Assembly: GCF_000801295.1 (NCBI RefSeq)
Contig: NZ_AP012978.1
Coordinates: 992,001 to 1,056,000, forward strand
Direction of reading: 5' to 3'
Length of the DNA: 64,000 bases
From: an endosymbiont of unidentified scaly snail isolate Monju
Lineage (GTDB): Bacteria; Pseudomonadota; Gammaproteobacteria; Chromatiales; Chromatiaceae
Positions 47,875 to 57,233 of this stretch are shown in pieces (positions within the stretch are counted from its first letter, which is position 1; each line of letters opens with the position of its first letter). The notes beneath the pieces were generated by a model that saw nothing but the letters and a program-made list of their open reading frames with translations, did no database searches and was not told the origin of the DNA. Position numbers and translations under genes: made by a program.

Positions 47875-48939
47875 ATGCCGATAGTCGCTCACAACGATCT
47901 GCCGTCCTTCGAGCGCCTGCGCAAGGAGGGGGTGACCGTACTCTCACCCGAGCGGGCGAGGAACCAGGACATCCGCGAGCTGCACATCGGTCTGCTCAAC
48001 ATGATGCCGGATGCGGCGCTGGTGGCGACCGAGCGGCAGTTCTTTCGCCTGGTGGGCGAAAGCAACCCCATCGCCCAGTTCTACGTGCACCCCTTCACGC
48101 TGTCGGAACTGCCTCGCAGCGAGAAGGCGCAGGCCTATATCGATACCTGGTACGAGCCTTTCGACAAGATTCGCGAGGAGGGACTGGACGCACTGATCAT
48201 CACCGGCGCCAACGTGGTCGGCCCCGAACTGTCTACCCAACCGTTCTGGGAGCCGCTGATCCGGGTCATCGACTGGGCCTGGGAGAACGTCACTACCACC
48301 CTGTGTTCCTGCCTGGCGACCCACGCGGTGCTGGAGTTCCGCTACGGTCAGAAGCGGCGTCTGCAACCGCGCAAGATCTGGGGGGTGTTCCCGCACCGGG
48401 TGATGGACAAGGCGCACCCCCTGGTGGCCGATGTGAACACCCGCTTCGACGTACCGCATTCGCGCTGGAACGCGGTGGAGCGCGACCAGTTCGATGCCGC
48501 CGGCCTGCGCGTGCTGGTCGAGAGCGAACAGGTGGGTGTGCATCTGGCGACCAGCGCCGATGGTCTGCGCTTCGTATTCTTCCAGGGGCACCCGGAGTAC
48601 GACACCATCTCGCTGCTCAAGGAGCTGAAGCGTGAGGTCCTGCGTTACGCAGCAGGCGAGATCGACGCCTTCCCGCCATTCCCCGAGAACTACCTGGGCG
48701 AGCGCGAGCAGGCGCTGGTGCGCGAGTACCGCTGGCGCCTGGACCAGGCACTGAAGGCCGGCGGGCCGTTGCCGGAGTTTCCCGAGTCTCTGCTGATGCC
48801 GCGCCTGGACAATACCTGGCACGATACTGCCGAGGCGGTGGTGGGGAACTGGATGGGCCTGATGTACCAGGTGACCCACCGGAGCAGGCGGATCCCGTTC
48901 ATGGAAGGGGTCGATCCCGACAACCCGCTGGGGTTGTGA
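47875..48939 (+). CDS. metA: homoserine O-succinyltransferase (MetA family)
   Basis: A 354-residue MetA-type acyltransferase for the first committed step of methionine synthesis, which activates homoserine with succinyl- or acetyl-CoA. The nucleophile cysteine is in TLCSCLATHAVLEF (C146 aligned to the family nucleophile, with C144 next to it). The catalytic dyad is in FFQGHPEYDTISLLKE. The N-terminal ELHIGLLNMMPDAALVATERQFFRLVG is the classic MetA signature. It follows the P-loop ATPase gene with a 4-bp gap. The preference between succinyl and acetyl donor cannot be decided by eye. Confidence 0.93.
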   Translation: MPIVAHNDLPSFERLRKEGVTVLSPERARNQDIRELHIGLLNMMPDAALVATERQFFRLVGESNPIAQFYVHPFTLSELPRSEKAQAYIDTWYEPFDKIREEGLDALIITGANVVGPELSTQPFWEPLIRVIDWAWENVTTTLCSCLATHAVLEFRYGQKRRLQPRKIWGVFPHRVMDKAHPLVADVNTRFDVPHSRWNAVERDQFDAAGLRVLVESEQVGVHLATSADGLRFVFFQGHPEYDTISLLKELKREVLRYAAGEIDAFPPFPENYLGEREQALVREYRWRLDQALKAGGPLPEFPESLLMPRLDNTWHDTAEAVVGNWMGLMYQVTHRSRRIPFMEGVDPDNPLGL

Positions 48940-48951
48940 GCCGGGTGGCGC

Positions 48952-49290
48952 TCAGTGCGCCTTCTTGACCTCCTCGAGGGGGTCGGTTTCGTCGTCGCTG
49001 GGCTGGACCCGGTGGGCCTTCGGGCTCCACAGATCGTGACAGCGGTCGGCCTCCACGCCTTGCAGGGTGGCCAGCGTCCACACCGCTGCGATGCCCCACA
49101 TGAGCAGGCCCAGGCCCACGGTGTACCAGCTGATCCCGGGTTCGTTGGTCGGGCCGCCCATCAGGCCGTAGATCACGCTGATGACACCGAACAGCCAGAA
49201 TACGGTGATGGGGGCGGCACAGTTGGTGCCACAACCGTAGCGGCAGGCGCCGACGGGCGGGATCAGGGTGGCAGTGATAAGGCCTTTCAT
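48952..49290 (-). CDS. small membrane protein with N-terminal cysteine cluster
   Basis: A 112-residue protein, start ATG at 49290 with CCCGGAGAG upstream. A conserved-looking cysteine cluster CRYGCGTNC lies at residues 16-24, directly before two transmembrane helices (APITVFWLFGVISVIYGLMG and YTVGLGLLMWGIAAVWTLA); a soluble, acidic C-terminal tail follows. The cluster may bind metal or form a redox site at the membrane face. I do not recognise the family. It is convergent with metA and lies upstream of suhB on the opposite side. Confidence 0.72.
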   Translation of the reverse strand: MKGLITATLIPPVGACRYGCGTNCAAPITVFWLFGVISVIYGLMGGPTNEPGISWYTVGLGLLMWGIAAVWTLATLQGVEADRCHDLWSPKAHRVQPSDDETDPLEEVKKAH

Positions 49291-49393
49291 CTCTCCGGGT
49301 TCCTTGACCATGGTTGTCGGAGTCGATGAAAGCACAGCCCCCCGCGGACGGCAACGGGGGAAAACCCTTTGTCGCACGGCACGTTTACGCGGG

Positions 49394-50191
49394 TCAGGCG
49401 CGCAGGGCCTCCGGCACGTGGGGGGCGAGCCGCTTCACCATGGCCTGATGAACCTTGAGGTTGCCGGCGATCACGTTACCGCTCTCCAGGTGACGGTTAC
49501 CGCCACGGATATCGCTGACCGCGCCGCCGGCCTCGCGCACCAGCAACACGCCGGCGGCGAAATCCCACACCGACAGTCCCAGTTCCCAGAAACCGTCGAG
49601 GCGGCCAGCCGCCACGTAGGCGAAGTCGAGTGCCGCCGAGCCGGGGCGGCGGATGCCGGCGGTGTCTTCCACCATGGCGCCGAGCATGGCGAGGTAGTCG
49701 GCCAGGTAGCGCTGGTCCCGGAAGGGGATGCCGGTGCCGATCAGTGCCCCCTTGAGTGAGCGCTGGTCGCTGACGCGCAGGCGCCGGTCGTTGAGCTGGG
49801 CGCCCTGGCCGCGGCTGGCGGTAAACATCTCGTCGCGCAGCGGATCGTACACCGCCGCGCTGATCAGCTCGCCACGGTGTTGCAGTGCGACGGAGATGGA
49901 GAACTGCGGAAAGCCGTGCAGGTAGTTCGTGGTGCCATCCAGCGGGTCGATGATCCACTGGTAGTCGTTGCCCGCGTGTTCCCCGCTCTCCTCGGCGAGG
50001 ATGGCGTGGTTGGGATAGGCGCGGCGGATCACCTCGATGATCGCGGCCTCGGTGGCGCGATCGACCTCCGACACATAGTCGTTGGCCTGCTTTTCGCTGA
50101 TAGTCAGTGTGTCGATGCGGTTGTAGTACCGCATCAGAATGCTGCCGGCCTTGCGGGCGGCGCGTACGGCGATGTTGGTCGTGGGATTCAT
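49394..50191 (-). CDS. suhB: inositol monophosphatase family protein SuhB
   Basis: A 265-residue Mg2+-dependent inositol-1-monophosphatase of the SuhB type. The two metal motifs are intact: WIIDPLDGTTNYLHGFPQFSISVAL near residue 82 and WDFAAGVLLVREAGG near 210. GSAALDFAYVAAGRLDGFWE is also typical. SuhB also interacts with RNA polymerase and NusG in E. coli rRNA transcription. There is no close operon partner; the EPS priming gene ends 73 bp upstream on the same strand. Confidence 0.93.
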   Translation of the reverse strand: MNPTTNIAVRAARKAGSILMRYYNRIDTLTISEKQANDYVSEVDRATEAAIIEVIRRAYPNHAILAEESGEHAGNDYQWIIDPLDGTTNYLHGFPQFSISVALQHRGELISAAVYDPLRDEMFTASRGQGAQLNDRRLRVSDQRSLKGALIGTGIPFRDQRYLADYLAMLGAMVEDTAGIRRPGSAALDFAYVAAGRLDGFWELGLSVWDFAAGVLLVREAGGAVSDIRGGNRHLESGNVIAGNLKVHQAMVKRLAPHVPEALRA

Positions 50192-50263
50192 GGCGCGCGA
50201 GGATACGGCAAAAGCGGCCGTCGGGCCAGCATCGTCGGTCGGGGTCGGGATCGAGGGCCGGGT

Positions 50264-51684
50264 TCAGTAGGCGTTCTTGCTGAACAGGGTAAAGGCAGTC
50301 TGGGCGATGATCGCCAGGTCCAGGCTGAGCGACCAGCTGTTGATGTACTCGATGTCGTATTCCACCCGCTTGGCCATCAGTTCCAGGTTCCGGGTCTCAC
50401 CGCGGAACCCCTTGACCTGGCCAGCCCGGTGATGCCGGGCTTGATGCGGTGGCGTGCCAGGTAGGCGGTGATCCGGCCGGCGTATTCCTGGTTGTGCTGT
50501 ACCGCGTGGGGCCGTGGACCCACCAGCGACATGTTGCCGGCCAGTACATTGAACAGTTGCGGCAGCTCGTCGATGCTGGTGCGGCGGTCGATGCTGGTGC
50601 GGCGGATGAAGCGCCCGACCCGGGTCACCCGCGGGTCGTCGCGCGTGGCCTGCTGGACCTCGGCATCCACCTCCGGTGGCTGGATATGCATGCTGCGGAA
50701 CTTGCAGATGCGGAACACCTTGCCGTCCCAGCCGGTGCGTGGCTGGCGATAGAACACCGGGCCGGGGGAGTCGATCTTGATGGCGATGGCGGTGAGCAGC
50801 ATGACCGGACTGATCAGTCCCAGGATGAGGGTGGCCAGCACATAGTCTTCCAGGGCCTTGAGCAGCCGATTCAGGCCGGTCAGCGGTGTCTCCGACAGGG
50901 TGAGGAGCGGCAGGCCGTTGAGCTCACCGATGCCGTGGTTGATCAGCGGCAGGGAAAAGATGTCGGGCACCCAGTGCACGCTGGCGTTGCGGTCGAGCAG
51001 CTGGAAGTACAGCGGTTCGATGGCCGGCGAGGCGTTCAATGGCACCGCGATGTAGACGATGCGGATGCCATGCCGGTCGATCAGCTCGGCGGTGTCCTCG
51101 ATGCTGCCCAGGATCCGCGGCTCGCTGTTGGAGACGGTATCGCACGGTCCGGTGTCCAGCGACACGGCGCCGACGATGGACTGGCGGATCCAGGGGTCGT
51201 CGTGGATACGGCGATAGATCTGTCGGGCCAGCTCGTCGTCGCCCACGATCAGCGCGCGCGTGGTGTGTTCCGGCCGCTTGGACCAGTCGAGCACGAGATG
51301 GAAGGTCACGTGGATCAGTCCCTGGGCGGCCAGCCCGGCGACGTAGATGATACCCAGGGAGATTCTCGAGTAGGTCTCTGTCTCCCTGGTGAGGAAGCCC
51401 AGCAGCAGCAGAAAGAGGAAAGTCGACGACCAGGCCTTGCCCAGCGAGAGGATGTGCCGGGTGAAGCTGGTGTGGGAATAGTAGACACCGAAGTGGTCGT
51501 AGAAGAAGGCCATGGTGCCCAGCAACAGCAGCAGGAGCACGACATAGGGCTCTGGGAAATGGCCGTTGTGGATCGAGGTGACGGTGGCGTAGTAGATGGC
51601 CGTGATCGCCATGCCATCGGCGATTGCCAGAGCCAGGTGGTTCAGCTTGCTCGATGCCCGGTGAGTCTGCGGAATGCTCAGCAT
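50264..51684 (-). pseudogene. EPS priming polyprenyl-P glycosylphosphotransferase, 6-residue duplication and frameshift
   Basis: The priming enzyme of exopolysaccharide assembly (WcaJ/EpsB type) moves a sugar-1-phosphate onto undecaprenyl phosphate. Four to five N-terminal membrane helices, a CoA-binding-like domain (RALIVGDDELARQIYRRI) and the bac_transf catalytic domain (IDSPGPVFYRQPRTGWDGKVFRICKFRSM) are visible. Two oddities: an exact 18-bp tandem duplication (50569-50604) repeats RRTSID in the segment usually read RRTSxDELPQLFNVL, and the frame is lost at about 50418-50422 (ITGLAR instead of ITGLAQ). One extra C restores LAQVKGFRGETRNLELM and the normal end at 50264 (...FTLFSKNAY). The locus is divergent from the EPS genes by about 260 bp. 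Confidence 0.85.
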
Positions 51685-51944
51685 GGCGGGTCGGTGGGGC
51701 CGGGGCGATGGTTGTTGGCAGAGAGGGCGTACCCAGACACTCCCGTTCCCTGGGGGCTGGCGGGCCGCCGCGGCGGGCCCTGGGGGCCAAATGACATCGG
51801 ATCACCGTGCGTCGAAGGCTTCGTGGAATTCATTGTAGTACATTGACGCTGTTTCTCCGGCGGCCTGTTGCCTCGTGCTCAATGGAAATGGGGACTATAG
51901 TCAGTGGCGGAATACAGGACAGAATCGAGGCGATGGAGCGAATG

Positions 51945-52526
51945 ATGAAAAGTGCGGGCGGGTCGTTTGTGTCTGGACTCTTTGGGATCGTATTGCCGTT
52001 GTGGTTGGGGGTCGGGTTGTTGGTACAGGCCGATGAGGAGCCAGTCTATACGATTCAGCCTGGCGACGTTCTGGCGATCTCGGTGTGGAAGGAGCCCGAC
52101 CTGCAACAGGACAACGTGGTGGTTCGTCCAGACGGTGGGTTTTCCTTTCCCCTGGTCGGTGATGTCAGGGCCAGAAGCAGGACGGTCTCGCAGTTGAGCG
52201 ACGTGATCTCGCAACGACTGCGGAAATATATCCCCGACCCGGTGGTGACGGTGAGCATTCGCAAGATGATGGGCAACCGCATCTACGTCCTCGGCCGGGT
52301 ACATCATCCGGGGGAGTTCGTGGCCAACCGTCCCTTGTCGGTCGTGCAGGCACTGGCGATGGCGGGTGGGTTGACGCCCTATGCCGATACCAAGGCGATA
52401 AGGGTGTTGCGCGGCGCCGGCTCCCATCAGCAGTCGTTGCCTTTCAACTACAGCGAAGTGGAGCAGGGGCAGCACCTGGAGCAGAACATCGTGCTGCAAC
52501 CCGGTGACGTGGTGCTGGTTCCCTGA
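51945..52526 (+). CDS. polysaccharide export protein (Wza/EpsA-like)
   Basis: A 193-residue periplasmic or outer-membrane polysaccharide export protein. A signal peptide occupies about residues 1-29 (ends LLVQA), then the Poly_export domain (YTIQPGDVLAISVWKEPDLQQDNVVVRPDG) and a SLBB domain (YVLGRVHHPGEFVANRPLSVVQALAMAGGL). ATG at 51945 is preferred because GGAG lies six bases upstream; starts at 51942 and 51933 are alternatives. It is the first gene of the rightward EPS block; the next gene starts within its stop (TGATG). A lipoprotein cysteine is not evident. Confidence 0.88.
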   Translation: MKSAGGSFVSGLFGIVLPLWLGVGLLVQADEEPVYTIQPGDVLAISVWKEPDLQQDNVVVRPDGGFSFPLVGDVRARSRTVSQLSDVISQRLRKYIPDPVVTVSIRKMMGNRIYVLGRVHHPGEFVANRPLSVVQALAMAGGLTPYADTKAIRVLRGAGSHQQSLPFNYSEVEQGQHLEQNIVLQPGDVVLVP

Positions 52527-53716
52527 TGCGGGTGTCGCATGTGGCAGGAAGTCCGGTCGTTGCTCGAGCCGGTCCTTTCCTGTTGAAGGGAGTCGTGGTT
52601 GCCCTGGCACTTTGTTCTACGCGCTTGCCGGCGGCTCAGTGGCTCTCGCAGGCACATTTTCAGGTGAACAGCTTCGTCGAGGACAACGTGCGTCTGCAGG
52701 CGAACGGCGGCAAGGGCTCTGCCGGTGTGGAACTGGGCAGCCATCTCGCGCTGAACTTGCGTGATGAGATCAGCCGCTGGGAAATCGGGGTTGGCACGCA
52801 GCGCCGGCACTATGTCGCGGCTTCCGGGCTCGACACCACGAATATCGATCTGGCGGCCGGGATCACCCGCGACCTGGAGCGTGGCCATCTTGTCCTGGAT
52901 GCGGCCTACCGGCGGGATTCCACGCTCAGTAGCGAAGAGGGGACCTCGGGTCTGGTCCAACAGCGGGTGCGTCGGGAGCGGCGCTCGCTGGAGGGGAGCT
53001 GGACGCATCAGGCGGACGAGCGCCTCTCCCTGACCTTTTCCTCGGCGTATGAATCGGTGGCCTATGACAAGGCGGCCTTGTTCGGGCTATCGGACTATCG
53101 GTACGGGCGCCTGGCTACAGAGGTTCGCTACGGCATGGACGAACGCAGCAGCCTGTTCGCCGAGTTGTCATATTCGATCTATGAGGGCAGCCAGCGAGAC
53201 TACCGCGCACGCATGCCGGCCATCTTCATCGGTGGCACGCGGAGGTCCTATGGTGATTGGGATCTCAGTGTACGGGCCGGGGTGCGAAAGGACCACCATG
53301 AGACGGCAACCGGGTCGGAAAGTGGTAACAGCTTGATCTATGGCCTGTCGCTCAAGCATGCGGGGCCCACGGACAAGCTGGAACTGGCGCTGGAGCGCGA
53401 CGCGCGCCCGGCCGGCATTGGCGAGATGCTGGGTACGGAGCATCTGGCGTTGCGCTGGAGGCGGCATTTGACGCCACGCTGGCGATTACATGTCGATGCC
53501 GATCTCTATCGCAATCGGCGGCTGTTGGGCCTGGGCACGGCACGCGAGCGACACTTTCTGCGTCTCATGCCGCGCCTGAGCTACCAGGTGGGTCCTGAAT
53601 GGCGGCTGGTCGGTGGCTACCGGTTCCGCTATCAACGCTACGAGGATGCCGCCGACAGCGCGCGGGCCGGCATGCTGTTTTTCAACATCATCCATGACCA
53701 GCTTCCCCTGCCCTGA
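52526..53716 (+). CDS. outer-membrane beta-barrel protein of the EPS locus
   Basis: A 396-residue protein with a signal peptide (ends TRLPAAQ) and a series of alternating, aromatic-bounded strands (for example WEIGVGTQRRHYV, HLVLDAAYRRDSTL, LSLTFSSAYESVAYD, SSLFAELSYSIYEG, WDLSVRAGVRKDHH, WRLVGGYRFRYQRY) that read as a large barrel. The start overlaps the Wza-like stop. It may be the outer-membrane channel for the polymer, in place of or beside Wza (inference). I do not assign a specific family. Confidence 0.78.
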   Translation: MRVSHVAGSPVVARAGPFLLKGVVVALALCSTRLPAAQWLSQAHFQVNSFVEDNVRLQANGGKGSAGVELGSHLALNLRDEISRWEIGVGTQRRHYVAASGLDTTNIDLAAGITRDLERGHLVLDAAYRRDSTLSSEEGTSGLVQQRVRRERRSLEGSWTHQADERLSLTFSSAYESVAYDKAALFGLSDYRYGRLATEVRYGMDERSSLFAELSYSIYEGSQRDYRARMPAIFIGGTRRSYGDWDLSVRAGVRKDHHETATGSESGNSLIYGLSLKHAGPTDKLELALERDARPAGIGEMLGTEHLALRWRRHLTPRWRLHVDADLYRNRRLLGLGTARERHFLRLMPRLSYQVGPEWRLVGGYRFRYQRYEDAADSARAGMLFFNIIHDQLPLP

Positions 53717-53721
53717 TCGGC

Positions 53722-54087
53722 TCAAGCCATGCCGCCGCGGCGCCCGGTGCTGAACAGGGCAAAGCCCAGGATCGCGGTGGCGAACAGCCAGAGGCTGTTG
53801 GACAGCGAAGCGTTGTTCACTGCTGGATTCATGGGGCTTTTGTTCGTCACCTGCGGTACGGGTGTGGGCGTGAGTGACGGGTGGTGGGCCTCGGATTCGG
53901 CTGGTTTCGCATCGAAAACATAGTTGCCGCGGCTGCTGCCATACGACGTTGTCTTCATCGGAGTGTCGAGTGCCACCGGCACGGCGTCGAGTGAAGCGTA
54001 TAGCGTTCCGGCGCTGGCCGTACCCGACAGCAGCAACAGTCCGATCACGCACCTGGCGCATGCGGTCTTGAGGCCTTTCCTGTCCAT
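53722..54087 (-). CDS. PEP-CTERM-like secreted protein
   Basis: A 121-residue protein with an N-terminal signal peptide (VIGLLLLSGTASA) and a C-terminal SLWLFATAILGFALFSTGRRGG that has the hydrophobic helix plus arginine pattern of PEP-CTERM or VPxPxA-CTERM sorting signals, without the full PEP motif. Such signals are cut by exosortase, whose genes commonly accompany EPS loci; none is in this window. The mature part is only about 70 residues and serine/threonine/proline-rich. The stop is 5 bp from the stop of the beta-barrel gene (convergent). Confidence 0.6.
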   Translation of the reverse strand: MDRKGLKTACARCVIGLLLLSGTASAGTLYASLDAVPVALDTPMKTTSYGSSRGNYVFDAKPAESEAHHPSLTPTPVPQVTNKSPMNPAVNNASLSNSLWLFATAILGFALFSTGRRGGMA

Positions 54088-54576
54088 CGTTGTTCCCCAG
54101 TTCAGATTGGTGTCGGTCAGTGAGGGGAAACGCTCATCCGCCGGTCCCGGCGTGATGGCGTTGTCGAGACACCCATCCTGAGTCGTCTCTCCCGTTGTCT
54201 GATCCGTGAGGGGGAGTATTGGGTAGTACGGTCATGAAAACAGGTAGTCCGGCACCCCATTTTGTGTAGGCCGTCAGGTGGGGGAGGTGGGGTTTCACTG
54301 GACGCCCGGATGTCCAATGGTAGGTGTTCCCTCCATGGACTGCGGGGGGGCTGGGTCTCTATATTGGCTATACGAGGAAGTGAGCGGGAAACACATCGAC
54401 TTTCAGGACCGGCGGGTAGCTGCCCGTATCGCCGGTGGTCCTGCTGCAAAGGGCAGTCTCCACTCAGCTGCTAGACTCCTGGGAAGACCGAATATCCGGG
54501 CTCGTATAACCCGAGTGCTCGACAAGGGGCATGGCCAGGGGGGCATGCGCCCGGTCGAGTGATGCGCCGCGTCGGG
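54088..54576. other. intergenic region upstream of the Wzz-like gene (about 490 bp)
   Basis: The gap must hold the promoter of the Wzz gene and that of the PEP-CTERM-like gene. AGGACC..GGCG (54405) and CGCC..GGTCCT (to 54442) can fold into a stem-loop around CGGGTAGCTGCCCG. The 11-mer ACCCCATTTTG at about 54253 recurs on the opposite strand near 63934. No protein frame is convincing. Confidence 0.4.
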
Positions 54577-56349
54577 ATGAGCAGATTGGACAATAGAATG
54601 ATTTATAGAAAACGGATGCTGGAATTCAGTGATTATGTGACGATCCTGCGGCGTAGAAAGGGCGTCTTTCTCATTCCAGCCTTGTTGGTCCTGGGCATCT
54701 GTGTGGCGGTTGCACTGGGGATCCCGGCGGTCTACGAGTCGCGGGCAACCATTCTCGTGGAACAGCAGGAGGTGCCTGCGGACCTGGTACGTTCCGCGGT
54801 CGGCTCTTATGCGGGGGAACGGATACAGATCCTCAGCAAGCGGGTGATGAGTTCCACCAACCTGCGGCGCATCGTCGAACGCTACGGGCTCTACCCGGCA
54901 GCGGACGGCGAGCCCAGCATGGCTTCCCGTATCGAGCGTATACGGGAGAATACGGCACTGGAATTGATCAGTGCGGACGTGGTCGATCCCCGCAGCGGTC
55001 GTCCCAGCAAGGCGACCATCGCATTTCAGCTTGGCTTTGCCTATCCCGATCCCGTCGTGGCCCAGCAGGTGACGGCGGAGCTGGTGTCGTTGTTTCTGGA
55101 TGAAAACGTCCGGCAGCGTACCCGCTCGGCCACCGAGGCTTCCCGTTTCCTCGCGCAGGAGGCCGAGGGTCTGAAGGAAGAAGTCTCTCGGCTGGAGAGG
55201 CGCCTGGCGACTTTCAAGGAGCGACACATCGGCAGCCTTCCCGACATGCAGCAACTCAACCTCCAATCGATCGAGCGTGTCGAACGGGACATTGAAAAGA
55301 CCGATGCGGCGATGCGCTCCCTGCAGGACCGCATCGCCTATCTGCGTTCGCAGATGGCGCGCATGCCGAGTCACCTGCCGGGAGGTATGGACCTGGCGGG
55401 AGGAGCCAGCGAGAGGCTGGGCGTGCTGGAGGCCGAGTATACGCAACTCTCGGCCCGCTATTCCGCGAGCCACCCCGACATGGTACGCCTGTCCCGCGAG
55501 CTTGCCGCTTTGCGGCAAGAGGTTGGAGAGGGTGGAGACCTGGGGCAGCTTCAGCGCCAGGTGGTGGAGACGGCAGCCGAGCTGGCCCGCCTGGAACAGC
55601 GTTATTCTGCTGAGCACCCGGACGTGAAGAAACAGCGACGTGCGCTCGAGGCCGCGCGTCAACAGTTGGTGCAGGTGCAGGCGCCGGCCTGGAGGAGCAT
55701 CCCCGTCGTTGCGGGTTCAGATAACCCGGCCCATGTCCAGTTGCAAGTACAGTTGCAGGCGGCCGAACTCGATCTGCGCTCGCGCAAGCAGCAACGCGAG
55801 CGCCTGCTCGAGCAGTTCGATGAGGTGGAACGGCGCCTTGCGACCGCACCTCAGGTGGAGCGGGAATACCGCGAACTCGATCGCGATTACGAACAGGCCC
55901 TGGAGAAATACCGGGAGGTGAAGGCCAAGCAGCTCGAGGCAGACCTGGCCGCCTCGCTGGAGAAGCAGAACAAGGGTGAGCGTTTCTCTCTGCTCGAGCC
56001 TCCGCTGGTCCCCGAACGATCTGTCCGGCCCAATCGGCTGGCATTGCTGTTCCTTGGTGTGGTGCTGTCGCTGGGGGCAGGCCTGGGCAGCGTGGCGATT
56101 GCCGAGGGGGCCAATCATACGGTCGGTTCTGCCCGGGAGCTGGAAACATTGACCGGCATGCCACTGCTGGTCGTGGTGCCGCACATCGCCACCGCGCAAG
56201 AATTGCAGCGGCAGATGAAGTTGCGCCGTGGCCTGGCGATTTTGCTGTTGTTGTTTGGGGTGATCGCTGTCGTCGCGTTTCACCGTTTCGTGATGCCGAT
56301 CGACGCATTCTGGTATGCGGTCGAACATCGGCTGGAACTGGGTCGGTAG
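54577..56349 (+). CDS. Wzz/EpsF-like chain-length determinant
   Basis: A 590-residue polysaccharide co-polymerase that sets chain length and pairs with the tyrosine kinase next to it. An N-terminal helix (VFLIPALLVLGICVAVALGIP) and two C-terminal helices (ALLFLGVVLSLGAGLGSVAIAE; RGLAILLLLFGVIAVVAF) flank a periplasmic region with long coiled coils (about residues 200-470). The organisation resembles exosortase-associated chain-length proteins. Starts at 54562, 54577 and 54598 are all possible; none has an excellent ribosome binding site. The kinase gene begins 8 bp downstream. Confidence 0.87.
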   Translation: MSRLDNRMIYRKRMLEFSDYVTILRRRKGVFLIPALLVLGICVAVALGIPAVYESRATILVEQQEVPADLVRSAVGSYAGERIQILSKRVMSSTNLRRIVERYGLYPAADGEPSMASRIERIRENTALELISADVVDPRSGRPSKATIAFQLGFAYPDPVVAQQVTAELVSLFLDENVRQRTRSATEASRFLAQEAEGLKEEVSRLERRLATFKERHIGSLPDMQQLNLQSIERVERDIEKTDAAMRSLQDRIAYLRSQMARMPSHLPGGMDLAGGASERLGVLEAEYTQLSARYSASHPDMVRLSRELAALRQEVGEGGDLGQLQRQVVETAAELARLEQRYSAEHPDVKKQRRALEAARQQLVQVQAPAWRSIPVVAGSDNPAHVQLQVQLQAAELDLRSRKQQRERLLEQFDEVERRLATAPQVEREYRELDRDYEQALEKYREVKAKQLEADLAASLEKQNKGERFSLLEPPLVPERSVRPNRLALLFLGVVLSLGAGLGSVAIAEGANHTVGSARELETLTGMPLLVVVPHIATAQELQRQMKLRRGLAILLLLFGVIAVVAFHRFVMPIDAFWYAVEHRLELGR

Positions 56350-56357
56350 CTAGAGCG

Positions 56358-57185
56358 ATGGAGCGAATACAGGAAGCACTGGAGAAGGCTCGGCGGATGC
56401 GGGAGCAGAACCTGCCACCGACCGGGACGGTCGCCCTGAAGACGACAGGGCGGCAGCCGGTACGGATACCGTCCGGTTCGGCGTCTGCTCCTGTCGACTA
56501 TACGCAGACGCACGTGGTGCCGGTGGAAAAGGAGGTACTGGAGCGCAATCGTCTGGTCTCGGCGACCCCGGATCATCCCCTGGCGGATGTCTTCCGGGTG
56601 TTGCGTACCAAGCTGTTGCACAAGATGGAGAACGATGGCCTGCGGTCGCTGGCGATCACCAGTGCGACCCCGGGGGCGGGCAAGTCGGTGGTGGCGGCCA
56701 ACCTGGCCATCTCCCTGGCCTCGGAAGAATCGCACACCGTGCTGCTGGTGGACATGGACCTGCGCCAGCCGAGCGTGCATACCTGTTTCGACCTGTCGCC
56801 GCAGAACGGACTGTCGGACTTTCTTCAGGGACGGGCAGACTTGCAGGACCTGTTCATCAATCCCGGTATCGAGCGCCTGGTGATCCTGCCTGCGGGACGA
56901 CCTGTCGCGCAGTCGTCCGAGCTGCTTTCCACGCGCCGCATGGCGCAATTGATGGAAGACATTACCCATCGGTATGCCGATCGCATCGTGATCTTCGACA
57001 TGCCACCGCTGCTGGGCCTGGATGACGTTCTGGTACTGTCGCCGGAGATCCATGCCAGCGTCCTGATCGTCCCCGAGAATGGCAACACGCAGGAGGAGGT
57101 ACGCCAGGCCATGGAGTTGTTGCCAGAGCGGGGCTTCATGGGCGTGGTGTTCAACAAGGCGTCGGATGGTGTTCGCAGTTACTGA
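56358..57185 (+). CDS. tyrosine-protein kinase of EPS assembly (CpsD/CapB-like BY-kinase)
   Basis: A 275-residue bacterial tyrosine kinase that phosphorylates its own tail and controls polymer length with Wzz. Walker A is ATPGAGKSVVAANLA near residue 105, Walker A' is VLLVDMDLRQP near 129, and Walker B is IVIFDMPPLLGLDD near 208. The N-terminus (MERIQEALEKARRMREQ) is typical of these soluble kinases. A short C-terminal tyrosine (VRSY) ends the protein. It lies between Wzz and the ligase gene, in line with a complete EPS export system. Confidence 0.9.
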   Translation: MERIQEALEKARRMREQNLPPTGTVALKTTGRQPVRIPSGSASAPVDYTQTHVVPVEKEVLERNRLVSATPDHPLADVFRVLRTKLLHKMENDGLRSLAITSATPGAGKSVVAANLAISLASEESHTVLLVDMDLRQPSVHTCFDLSPQNGLSDFLQGRADLQDLFINPGIERLVILPAGRPVAQSSELLSTRRMAQLMEDITHRYADRIVIFDMPPLLGLDDVLVLSPEIHASVLIVPENGNTQEEVRQAMELLPERGFMGVVFNKASDGVRSY

Positions 57186-57233
57186 TCAGAGGCGCGAGAG
57201 GCTGGCGGGCTGGGTCTGCCTGGGACGGATGCC

